From positions 496,001 to 560,000 of the forward strand of contig CAWUHX010000158.1 in the NCBI GenBank assembly GCA_963922205.1: DNA of 64,000 nt, read 5' to 3'. Shown in pieces: positions 57,801 through 64,000 of this stretch; the stretch's first letter is position 1; every line of letters begins with the position of its first letter. The position numbers were made by a program, and so were the translations under genes. Source of the stretch: Romanomermis culicivorax (taxonomy: Eukaryota; Nematoda; Enoplea; Mermithida; Mermithidae). The notes under the pieces were generated by a model. The model did no database searches. It worked only from the letters and a program-made list of their open reading frames with translations, and was not told the DNA's origin.

Positions 57801-59847
57801 GATGTGTAAGCCGCATAGTACTTAAAAAACGTTGCAAACAGACTGAAAGGTGACCATATCTATTGAATTCCTCATGCTCTAGAATCCTTCAACCCATAAA
57901 ATCGCAGAAATACCTTTGTTTACACAAATGACTTTTTTTCGTGTAAACGGACTCCGTCCATTGAATTCCCCATGGTCAGAAACATCTTCCCTCAAAAATC
58001 GCAGAAATACATTTGTTTACACTCAATGTCAATTAGTGTGTAAAGTGATCACATTCATTAAATTCCCAATGATCGAAAACCCCTTCTGAAGAAAATTTTT
58101 TTGCGTGAAGTAATCGCATTCATTAAATTCCCAAACCCCTTCCATAAAAAATTACGAAAATACGCTTGTTTACACCTGGGATAGTTTTTTATGTAAGATG
58201 ATTGCATTCATCAAATTTCCCGTGGTCGAAAACCCCTTCCACTGAAAAATCACGGAAATACGCTTGTTTACACCCGGGATAATTTTTTGTGTAAAGTGAC
58301 CGCGTCCATCAAATTACCAATGGTCGGAAACCCTCAGAGCCGAAAAATCCCAAGAAGGCTGCCGGTTCAATTGAAACTGCAAAAAATAGCAGTGAGTGCA
58401 TTATGATGTAAAAAATTATTTTTCTGAAGCCGTAAGTATTATATAACAAAATTGGGGAATTCGGCGTTTTCCGGGACTTTGGACCACTATATAATTGAAT
58501 TGAGGCCATATTTTAAAAAAATGAAAAATCGCATTTGAGATTGCACCCCCAAGATGCTTAGGCCGGAGTATGGAGCATGAATATGGCACACCCATTGCTG
58601 GGCATAGTGGAACTGGGGGGCCTTCCAAAGTGCGTTTTTTGCATGTATTTGGGGCCCTACGGAGCACCACTTGCAGATAGAGGCGAAATGACAGTAGGCA
58701 CCCCATAGTTTGCCCCTACGCCCGATATTATGCAAAAAACCCGAAGGTTCTAGCTCTTACCGTTTTTGCTCTAGAGGGGGGACATGAAATTTGGGGGCCA
58801 AGTATATTATAGGTTGACGCTATCGCGCCACCTATGATAAAAACATGGCTAAAACACACAGACACCGAGAGATGGAAGAAATACATACAAAGAAAAATAT
58901 GGGATAAAGATGCAAAATATGAAATAAAGTATTATTACACTCTCGATCGCTCATTTGAGGATTGCCCAATCGGGAATTCGCTCATTTGAGAATGCGCTCA
59001 CCTGGGAATTGCTCGCATAGGAATCCCTCAATTGTGAATTCGCTCACTTGAGCATCGTTCACTTGGTAATAGACGGGGTTAGTAAACTCCTAATCTAGGT
59101 GTATTTTTCATCCCATAACTCATAAATGTTGTAGTGGTGCGTCCGGGTGTTCATTACGCTGCATGCTTCGCACTCACTACCACCACTACAACCACTATTT
59201 CCGAATCATCCACGTGGCTCGGCTGGAGCAGTTGGCAGTGAATCTGCCTTGTATGCGGAAGGTCTAGGGTCGAGCCCCTCACAGAGCATTATTTTTCTGA
59301 TGCGTCGGCCACGTAGCTTTGGGCATACGACTACGACATAAACTTCTATAGCTGTCTGCAACAGAGCCCTATCTCAAGCGGAATTGCAGCAAAAGAATGA
59401 GTGCTTACCTAGTGATACCGTAATAATTTAAATTTGGATTCAAAAAACCACAGATAACGGGGTTCTCGAATAATTGATTTTTCATATCATCTTATTCTAT
59501 CGCATTTTTTGACAAAATTTTTCAGCGAGCAATCTAGATGCCAAAATTTGACCGATCGAGCTCAATTCACGTTTTTCAATTACCAATCGGCCACTTACTT
59601 GCAGCGGTCGGCACCGGTGAGCGCCGACCCCTACGACGACGACGGCGGCTATTACAGGAAATATACGCCGCCGTCCTACTATAGAGGCGGACGATCGTCC
59701 GGCCGTTCGTCGTCGTTGGATCGCTCGGCGATGGCGCCGGCGGAGTCGTCGCGAGCCGCCGCGTTGGGCGACGATTTTTTGATCGACGTCGAAATCAACC
59801 CCGATATAACGGTCAATATTGAGAAATACGACGACGCTAAAGCGTGA
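36842..59847 (+). CDS. unidentified coiled-coil protein (5 exons, 695 aa)
   Basis: Exons 36842-37084, 40667-41025, 42592-43070, 49791-50475 and 59526-59847. All junctions are GT-AG and the phases (0, 2, 1, 2) close to 2088 nt including TGA. The ATG is the first after an in-frame TAG at 36785-36787. Residues about 40-590 are dominated by Lys, Glu, Leu, Gln and Arg in heptad-like patterns, for example [19 protein letters not shown] and [19 protein letters not shown], so a long coiled-coil rod is likely. Exon 5 adds a non-helical tail with Tyr/Gly/Arg/Ser ([17 protein letters not shown]) and an acidic end ([18 protein letters not shown]). There is no signal peptide, membrane segment or catalytic motif. 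A structural or scaffold role in the cytoplasm is inferred only from composition. The exons are GC-richer than the introns, which are full of mobile elements. Confidence 0.88.
37100..38085. repeat. 21-bp minisatellite in intron 1 of the coiled-coil gene
   Basis: About 1 kb of imperfect tandem copies of a unit close to GTCATGAATTTATGAAATGAA, with variants (GCCATGAATTTGTGGAATGAA) alternating. The unit is a multiple of three, so one minus-strand frame stays open for 86 codons as an HKFM-type repeat; this is a by-product. Confidence 0.9.
38090..39130. other. intron 1 sequence, no gene
   Basis: AT-rich intron DNA between the minisatellite and the mariner-like element. No recognisable frame or repeat border. 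Confidence 0.4.
39295..39580 (-). pseudogene. mariner/Tc1 transposase C-terminal remnant
   Basis: It reads [20 protein letters not shown] followed by [20 protein letters not shown]. This corresponds to the SPDLNPIEN-W region before the last catalytic acidic residue of Tc1/mariner enzymes and the helical tail after it. The usual Trp after EN is Gly here. The N-terminal DNA-binding part and the first two catalytic Asp residues are absent, so it is a dead internal deletion of element H. Confidence 0.7.
39598..40247. mobile_element. D2: hAT-like element nested in H, 8-bp TSD
   Basis: The ends TAGGGATGCAAC and GTTGCATCCCTA are perfect inverted repeats. The flanks CTGAACGC (39590-39597) and CTAAACGC (40248-40255) differ at one base. 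Both ends are filled with GGGTCCGGGT-like words. At 39957-40090 a short frame contains [20 protein letters not shown], the start of a BED zinc finger as in hAT transposases. Confidence 0.85.
41026..42591. other. intron 2 of the coiled-coil gene, no gene
   Basis: AT-rich. 41868-41945 has a frame beginning [10 protein letters not shown], which faintly recalls the mariner WPxxSPDLN motif, but nothing around it supports a transposase. No element borders seen. Confidence 0.4.
43177..43987 (-). repeat. 3' LTR of the gag element
   Basis: 811 bp, ends TGTAACG and CGTTACA. Compared by eye with 46275-47085 it differs at about 7 positions, four of them clustered at 43932-43961. The Gag stop codon lies 30 bp inside its inner edge. 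Confidence 0.92.
43958..46123 (-). CDS. gag: retrotransposon Gag polyprotein, 721 aa, four CCHC zinc knuckles
   Basis: An intact frame starting 151 bp inside the 5' LTR. Residues about 60-230 resemble the Ty3/Gypsy-type capsid region ([35 protein letters not shown]). Four C-x2-C-x4-H-x4-C knuckles follow at residues 292-305, 314-327, 331-344 and 354-367, for example [14 protein letters not shown] and [14 protein letters not shown]. These would bind and package the element RNA. The remaining 350 residues are Pro/Ser/Lys-rich and disordered in appearance, longer than usual for a Gag tail and ending inside the 3' LTR. No protease D-S/T-G or reverse transcriptase motif is present. Long plus-strand frames in this region are shadows. 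Confidence 0.9.
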   Translation of the reverse strand: MTHHTRDHLGEIVREQINELFAEHFQTLHTQLSKNTMNPTLIDDLRTANIHNSMANNFYAKPTVFTGGVTQHFGQWSKRLEQFMILQGMKDTDGQLKLACFEIHLGGAALAKFKSLENSENPPQTYEQYKTALQACFPDHRDTDLHQHFLHERKQKSSETVIEFLFDLEHLATLAYPNFNSEAREMIIKPLFMEGMQTEIREALKYKRFTSLTDMSDEAAYVEQQIFRNRLKSSPIPLISPESEPILSLGNYTEQQGILHKLEQVMELQLQILRNSQTQPQHDNSSLRQITCFQCNQVGHFARNCNSPGTQKSCQICFRSNHMTRDCKSRCIHCSQTGHRSSHCISKSYSNAECFLCKQKGHTSRYCPNQMTPNVQNRIEERLPPPQMNIDVPVMYSTLPTVQHQPQHALNTVLPSSHKQFDPQYNLDIPLPDTSSTSKIASPKSSDMLKSKLPQPKIAQKHKHPETSETSKPEPARKKERPMFSQLQGLPTDSNTCPRQKTSLPTPKAQENRKIHFAASISKSKSSGICSSSSNDVSKPQISHPDTCIAPVSCPFPAKNSPAQSHFPIQDKQKRLHTFPWLKGKIESAKSDRIETEKAELINFLSKYQPLHTESKTHVSRRPLVSHSIGTSNYKHRHRPLFRKAPKTKQSNKQKVEQLKKADVINQSTSSSCKPGGSILQTKSLIPPSLPPQNPLSLDPFERGRSTPEGGKCNVPAKAVL
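43988..44000 (-). promoter_or_regulatory. polypurine tract
   Basis: On the minus strand GGAAGGAGGGAAA, 13 purines in a row, directly abuts the 3' LTR. This is the normal plus-strand DNA primer of LTR elements and shows that the 3' cis signals are intact. Confidence 0.85.
46251..46268 (-). promoter_or_regulatory. putative primer-binding site
   Basis: Read on the minus strand, TGGTGACCGTACCCC begins 6 bases after the inner edge of the 5' LTR. A TGG start that could pair with the CCA end of a tRNA is typical of LTR-element primer sites. The tRNA was not identified. Confidence 0.55.
46275..47085 (-). repeat. 5' LTR of the gag element
   Basis: 811 bp, same termini as the 3' LTR and about 99% identical. 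Element transcription would start within it and run leftwards. An open frame of 89 codons appears in both LTRs (46312-46581 and 43214-43483) but has no recognisable product. Confidence 0.92.
47090..47724. other. intron 3 sequence, no gene
   Basis: AT-rich DNA between the gag element and F2. The minus-strand open frame at 47384-47656 has no recognisable motif. Confidence 0.35.
47733..47965. mobile_element. F2: short TIR element with perfect 8-bp TSD
   Basis: It starts CAGGCATGCACGGCAAGAAT and ends CTATGTGCATGTATG. GTACTATT at 47725-47732 is repeated at 47966-47973. It shares TATGCACAAAAA, AAAAAGCTGTC and GCCAGGGTCTCAGGTATGGG with F1. Non-coding. Confidence 0.85.
48429..48925. mobile_element. 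L: short TIR element
   Basis: The left end is CAGGCACGTAACTGGGTC and the right end, inward, is CAGACACGTAGCTGAGGAGG, followed by GGGACAGGGAGGGACC matching the left GGGGGGACC. Such ends are typical of hAT-like MITEs. The flanking octamers (CTTTTTCA and CTTCAAGT) do not match well, so the target duplication is eroded or the borders are slightly off. Confidence 0.55.
49005..49239. mobile_element. M: GC-rich palindromic MITE
   Basis: The left end is AGAGGCCAACTATATTTCGC and the right end, inward, is AGAGGCCAACTATACTTCGC. The interior repeats CCGTACGGC, AAGTATAGCAGC and CGCCGTACGGCG, giving several overlapping palindromes in about 235 bp. Flanks are short (TT/TTA-like), suggesting a Harbinger- or ISL2EU-type rather than an 8-bp-TSD enzyme. 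Non-coding; the frames reading through it are artefacts. Confidence 0.65.
50476..51206. other. intron 4 start, no gene
   Basis: AT-rich intron DNA between exon 4 of the coiled-coil gene and element B2; nothing recognised. Confidence 0.4.
51720..53955 (+). pseudogene. LINE reverse transcriptase remnant
   Basis: Readable pieces, in order: [19 protein letters not shown] (about 51720), [11 protein letters not shown] (about 52167), [54 protein letters not shown] ending in a stop, [12 protein letters not shown] and YANDILL-like segments in shifted frames (the catalytic YADD position reads YAND), [22 protein letters not shown] and, after the C insertion, [20 protein letters not shown]. This order fits RTE/BovB-type LINE ORF2. 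Stops and frameshifts make it non-functional. Confidence 0.8.
53279..53716 (+). mobile_element. C element (438 bp) with perfect 8-bp TSD, nested in the LINE
   Basis: The best full-length C copy here: starts CATACATGTAACAGAGCC, ends CCCAATTACATGTATG, flanked by TGGGTGTG at 53271-53278 and 53717-53724. It has GGCGCGAAGCGCCGAG (about 53471), TGGCTAGCCATAGGATTG (about 53600) and GGCTAGCCATATGGTCG (about 53645). The short open frames on either strand do not encode a recognisable protein. Confidence 0.9.
55046..59085. mobile_element. G: fold-back-like element with inverted tandem-repeat arms, interrupted by A2
   Basis: The left arm (about 55050-55215) is a run of imperfect 16-18-bp units such as GAGCGAATTCCCAATT and GAGCGATTCGAATGTG. 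The right arm (about 58940-59085) carries the reverse complement (AATTCGCTCATTTGAGAATG, CGCTCACCTGGGAATTGC). Long arms made of short tandem units are typical of fold-back elements. The interior has a pyrimidine-rich stretch (55200-55750) and, after A2, a short purine-rich stretch (58840-58930). Borders are approximate. Confidence 0.55.
55930..58836. mobile_element. A2: second complete copy of unit A
   Basis: Collinear with A1: starts ACTAGTTTATTAGAAAATGC, inverted arms at 55930-56130 and about 57465-57662, tail with about four minisatellite units (57950-58330), and the final hairpin 58809-58835, ending GCGCCACCTATG. The hairpin stem is identical to A1's while the loop differs (TATC versus TGTC). 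Flanked by A on the left and AT on the right, as in A1. No convincing coding frame. Confidence 0.75.
59130..59345 (+). mobile_element. tRNA-derived SINE-like sequence
   Basis: 59219-59290 looks like a tRNA: an A-box-like TGGAGCAGTTGG (59224-59235), a possible anticodon stem TCTGC/GCGGA with loop CTTGTAT, and a B-box GGGTCGAGCCC (59267-59277). GGCTC and GAGC could pair as acceptor ends. No CCA-type end or poly-T follows directly and the acceptor arm is imperfect, so a tRNA-derived SINE head is likelier than a functional tRNA. Upstream lies an inverted pair TTGTAGTGGT / ACCACTACAA (59128-59192). Confidence 0.55.
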
Positions 59848-60032
59848 TTGGTGGCGCTTTTTCGTTCCGAGACGGCGTGATATGTATTTCGGTCCGGCGA
59901 TTAAAAACAAGTTTACACACATATATCCGGCTCGACTAATTAGCATAAATTTTATTCACTTTTCACAATTTTATGTATACTATCGATTGTTTTATACTAA
60001 TGTTTTCCTCGACTTCTACGCAAATTTTAATG

Positions 60033-60038
60033 AATAAA
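60033..60038 (+). terminator. polyadenylation signal of the coiled-coil gene
   Basis: AATAAA, 186 bases after the stop at 59845-59847; the only canonical hexamer close to the stop codon. Confidence 0.7.
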
Positions 60039-60059
60039 ATATTCGTCCTAGAAGTTCAC

Positions 60060-61440
60060 AATAGAAAGAAAGTGAAAAATGTGTAAACAAAGTATGACTT
60101 GGTGTGAGCTAAATGTGGACTTTGTCTAAAGAGAGTGCAGGCTTGGTGTAGTGGACCTGAAGCTGATGTAAAGTAAATTTGTTCTATACCATGTACAAAG
60201 TGAATGTAAATTATGGTAAACATGACGGTGTAGCTCAATGGAAAATTGGTACCAGCATGGAGTAAATTTATTTTAGTTATGCTTTTCGTATGTAAAGGAA
60301 ATGAAGTCTAGTGTAAGGTAATCATAATCCAGTGTAAAGTAAGTGTACATTCGGAGTAAAGTGAGTATTTTTTCGACAGAGCTTGGCGTCTCGAAAGAAG
60401 AAGATTATTAAAATCTGAAAATCATTCTAAATTTTCTGTATATTTCTTGGTTTTGTGCCGACGCCCAATAATAAATCTTTCACCCGTTTTTGCGTCCTTG
60501 ATATACATAAATTTAGAGGTATCGTCCACCTTCTTTAAATATTATTTGCATTTTATATTAATTTGCATATTTTGACGGTTTAGTAGGCACGGGGGCTATA
60601 GGCCCAGGCGCTATTTACTGGCATACGCCCGTATAGGGTCTCTCCTTCCCAGTAATTTCCCGTGGTCCTCTGGGAGTTTGAGAGGTCCGCTCTGTGAGGA
60701 CCCAATTCTTGATAAGAGTTTATTGCTGTTGCCAGGCCTGGACAAGGACTGGTGAGGTGATATATCTGAGGCCTAGCCGAGATGTATAGTTCTAACTAAT
60801 CAACCCGAATATAGCTCTTTTTATCCCTTAAGAAAGACCTGCACAACACAAATTCAGTGATGTGTTATACTGTGATGTAAAGAATTTAGTGCAGCATTAT
60901 TGGTAAGTAGGTGTAAAATGAGTCGCAAGCTTGGTGCAAAGATAATGTAAATTTTGTTCCATGTGAGTATAAAGTAAACGGAGTCTGGCGTGCAGTAATT
61001 TGATGTAAATAAATGTGTGTACAGTATGAAGTAAGTGGAAGCTTGGTGTAAAGGGCATATAAAATTTATGTACAGTGATAATATAATTTCGCTGGAATCG
61101 AGCTCGTGAGCGTGCGCAAACTCCACGTATAGTTGACATAAACATGGTGTAATGTAAAGTGGATTGGTCAGCGTGATATATGGTCGGCAGATTGGTGTAC
61201 AGTAGATTTAAAAGTGATTGTGAAAATGATCCGTGGTTGATGGAAAATTGGTATTGTGTGCGTTTAAAACATAAAGTAAATTAATCGGATGTGAAATACT
61301 TGTAATTTCATGCAATATTTGATGTGGAGTCGATACAGCTAATTTGGTTTAAAGATAGAATACAACTTTGGTGTAAAGTAAAACTGTAAATCTTGTGTGA
61401 AATGTGTGGAGAGTAATTATTATTTTGGTGATGTATACCA
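60060..61440. repeat. degenerate array of GTGTAAAGT-type words
   Basis: The region is saturated with variants of (C/T)TTGGTGTAAAGTAAAT, for example GCTTGGTGTAGTGG, TCCAGTGTAAAGTAAGTG, AGCTTGGTGTAAAGGG and TTTGGTGTAAAGTAAAA, irregularly spaced at about 20-40 bp and broken at 60370-60840 by other DNA. It looks like an old satellite or minisatellite. Small antisense open frames (60056-60238, 60854-61145) are by-products. Confidence 0.6.
60590..60840. other. GC-richer unclassified segment within the array
   Basis: It contains GGCACGGGGGCTATAGGCCC and GTGGTCCTCTGGGAGTTTG. The base composition differs sharply from both sides, suggesting an inserted repeat, but no borders were found. Confidence 0.35.
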
Positions 61441-62960
61441 TGGAAATTATGACAAGTGGAAAAAGTCTAAATACGCAGAAAAATCCGATCGTGAATTGAA
61501 GCGTCTTTCAATCAAACCGAGATGATAGCAAGTGCATAGTCTTTCATAGATCTACGATATTCTGCTCAACAGTGCGTCACGTTAGGTGGGCACTCAACTT
61601 TTGAGAATTTTTTACTCAAATTTTTTTCAAGTATTCTGATTAAAATTTTAGAACATAATGTGAATGATTTTGACGAGAATAGATCTTTTCCACTTGTCTG
61701 TTTGCAAGCATTTCATAAATGTGAGACTGTGCATGCATTTTACCTATAAATTTGTAAATTCGCTTAAAGCTACTTGTATACTTTTTCATCAATTTGAAAA
61801 TGAGACTCGACACGAAGAGAAGGGTTTTTGCAGATGGAAATCTCCTGTCAGTGCACTTTGTGGTCATCTTTTTCCCCTAACATTCGCCCACCTGCTGTAA
61901 ACAACTCTCGGTCCAACCTATTTACACCAAAATTTGCATTCAACAAGAGCAAGCCCGCGTTTATCTCGTCTCGGCAGCCAAGGACGTGTACAACATTTTA
62001 ATGTTGACATTCGGAAAGTCTCTCTGACGAGGAAAGGTTTCCTAGTGTAAATTCTAAAATCGCACATCAACGAATTGCAGCCAACTGAGCGTGATGTTAC
62101 ACTAACCGTTTTACCGGGTTTTCTTGCACTGAAATTTGTATGATGGAAACTTTGCCTATCTCCGATTTCAGCAATCACGGAAGCATATCTAATGGTAAAG
62201 CATACATTTGATAGGTCGGTCATCTTAAACATTTCAATAATGCTCGAGCGACATCATCGAGCTTTTAGTTCCGGAAATACGTAGCTCTGAATTTAGGTGA
62301 AGTTTGAAAAAACATGAAAATTCAGCGTTCCGTCCCACGAGATGTTCTTCCATATTAGCTGGTTGTATTAAATCAGACTATAGCTAATTTAATTTAAAAT
62401 GATAGACGCAGCTAAAAACAAAAAAGTAGGCTCAGTTTGATACGCTATTTTAACCCGGTAGAAAGTTTTACTGTAGTGAGACGTCAAATTTCTTAATGAC
62501 AATAGGATAGGCCAAAATCATTTAAATGACATAATGCTTATCCACTTATATTTGGACCCTCGATACGTTAGTGCTACTTCGAGGAACTTTGACCACTTGA
62601 CTAGATTATTGACGTAAATTTTCAGCTGTTGTGTTTGCGGCTCACCGACGAAAATTTTTTTCTATAGGTGAAAATAATAAGCTTATACTAGTTTTTCGTA
62701 TTGAACTAACTTTCATGGGATAGCTGAACCGATCACCTCAGAATGAAAGCAGTATAGTACCATTTTGCATATTTTCTGAATCCTTAGATCAAGTATATAT
62801 TCTAGGAAAAGTTTACATTGTTTGCCATGTTCCTACAAATTTTAGTGTAAATAAAACGAAGGCAAAACAGTTAGTGTAACATTAACCGGCTTGTTGCGGG
62901 CTATGATATGCGCTTTTACATGTGCAATTTGAGAATTTACGCCTAGAAACGTTCCTCGTT
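61441..62960. other. intergenic, no gene recognised
   Basis: Intergenic DNA between the two convergent genes. The open frames of 75-104 codons (61640-62232) lack motifs and splice context. Confidence 0.4.
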
Positions 62961-62963
62961 TGT

Positions 62964-62969
62964 TTTATT
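62964..62969 (-). terminator. polyadenylation signal of the minus-strand gene
   Basis: AATAAA on the minus strand, about 55 bases after the stop at 63024-63026. Confidence 0.65.
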
Positions 62970-63023
62970 TTTATATTAGTACCATATCTATAATTATGAG
63001 TAGTTCATACACATAAGTGATCG

Positions 63024-63799
63024 TTATTGTAAGGAAATCCTGATTCTAATTTTCCCACTGTTCGATACACTTGTAGTTTTTTTGATCGTAGTGATTTTCT
63101 TCTTCATAATTTCGAAAACGTATATGTTGATCGTGTCGAAAATTTGTTGATCGCTTTCGTTCATTGTTGATTTATCGAGTATTTTATCTTTTTTCAGACA
63201 TTTGAATTTCTCGGATTCCATTTTCAGCTGTTCTTGCAATTGTTTGGGCATCGTTACGCGATCTTCTGACGCATCAATGACGCTTTTGTAGTACTTCAAC
63301 AATTGGTGATATAGGATGATTTTTACGATTAAACGATTTTTTTCACTTGGTACCGCCTCCTAAAAAAAGACTGCTGGCGAAAAATACTAGAAAAATATGC
63401 TCTTTTGCACAATTTTTTGTAACGTTAAATGATTTCGCATATTGATCCAAATGGTAAATTTTTTCACTTCATAAATCGATTTTCTTCTAGATTTTTCCCC
63501 TGAAAATTTCATGATCATGCATTCCATAGTGTAATTAATTTTGCACTAATTATTTTAGGACCCTATTTAATCCAAAATTTCCGTGAATGTGTCAACATTC
63601 TTCATTAAGCTGATTCCTTTCAATGCTTTGATTCAGTTAATACCTGCGATTGTTGTTCGAACAGATCCTTCATCCTGGATATCATTTCAGTGTCAAGCTT
63701 TTCGTCACATTTCATTCTAGCTCGATTATCGGCTATAAAAATTTTGATCTGAATCAGCAGTGCCTTTTGTTGTTCATTGATTTTCGCCATATCAGGAGC
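63024..63799 (-). CDS. unidentified charged protein, two 3' exons (partial)
   Basis: Exons (minus strand) 63799-63644 and 63359-63024, joined in phase 0 by a 284-bp GT-AG intron; together 163 codons plus TAA. The first exon follows a good acceptor (TTCTTATTTCAG) and reads through its ATG (residue 4 of the segment: MAKINEQQKALLIQIKIFIA), so either coding continues upstream or the exon start is 5' UTR. The sequence is rich in Lys, Glu, Gln and Ile with heptad-like stretches (LKYYKSVIDAS; MPKQLQEQLKMESEKF). No domain recognised. It is tail to tail with the coiled-coil gene. Confidence 0.65.
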
Positions 63800-64000
63800 C
63801 TGAAATAAGAAAAGACAGCATGAAAATGTTGTTCTATTCGATGGCCCAGATATTTCCCTATTTTTCAGAACAATCGAGTTATCACTTTTGTTTTTTCGCA
63901 GAACGCTAATTAAATCAATTGGGCGATGAATTCTCGTGCATAGTATGACTATTTTAGAGTGGAAAGTTTCTCGGTATTTTGACCGTTTCGGGTTTTCGGA
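63800..64000. other. window edge, probable intron of the minus-strand gene
   Basis: AT-rich with no convincing exon on the minus strand. The 5' part of the gene may continue beyond the window. Confidence 0.35.

Noticed and set aside
59219..59290. Functional tRNA-Thr gene
   Set aside because: Pol III boxes and an anticodon-like stem are present, but the acceptor arm pairs poorly and no terminator follows; a SINE head fits better.

Overview
The window is animal nuclear DNA from an unidentified, probably invertebrate, species. It is AT-rich, its genes are split by many GT-AG introns (the shortest 45 bp), and most of the non-coding space is transposable-element (TE) DNA, much of it nested. No prokaryotic, organellar or CRISPR signal is seen. 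The species cannot be named from the sequence alone.

Three protein genes are supported. (1) Positions 1757-32609, plus strand: a complete translation initiation factor eIF4G. I could chain 27 exons in which every splice site is GT-AG and every phase joins, giving 5034 coding bases (1677 aa). The order is a low-complexity N-terminus, an eIF4E-binding motif, MIF4G, a low-complexity linker, MA3, and a W2-like C-terminus. (2) Positions 36842-59847, plus strand: a five-exon gene for a 695-aa, almost wholly coiled-coil protein that I do not recognise. Its four introns range from 1.6 to 9.1 kb. (3) Positions 63024-63799, minus strand: the two 3'-most exons of a small charged protein of unknown function whose 5' end may lie outside the window.

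The introns and intergenic spaces hold a layered TE record. I assigned letters to the families. C and F are short elements with ends like CATACATG(T/C)A and 8-bp target duplications. B, D, E, J and K are hAT-like elements, several with visible 8-bp duplications. I and H are TA/mariner-like. A is a 3-kb unit with a terminal hairpin and A/T insertion without target duplication. There is also an RTE-like LINE fragment, a fold-back-like element G, a tRNA-derived SINE, several minisatellites, and a young gag-only LTR retrotransposon at 43177-47085. The LTR element has two 811-bp LTRs that differ at about 7 positions, an intact 721-aa Gag with four CCHC zinc knuckles, a polypurine tract and no pol.

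Layout: 1-1756 upstream region with a C dimer; 1757-32609 eIF4G with TE-filled introns; 32610-36841 intergenic with a solo LTR inside an A fragment; 36842-59847 coiled-coil gene, with a 21-bp minisatellite plus mariner plus hAT in intron 1, the gag element in intron 3, and a four-level TE nest plus a fold-back/A composite in intron 4; 59848-62960 polyadenylation site and a degenerate GTGTAAAGT-type array; 62960-64000 the minus-strand gene. The most unusual objects are the A unit (rolling-circle-like insertion geometry), the gag-only retrotransposon, and a GGCGCGAAGCGCC palindrome shared by otherwise unrelated TE families. All identities were judged by eye; no alignment or database search was run.
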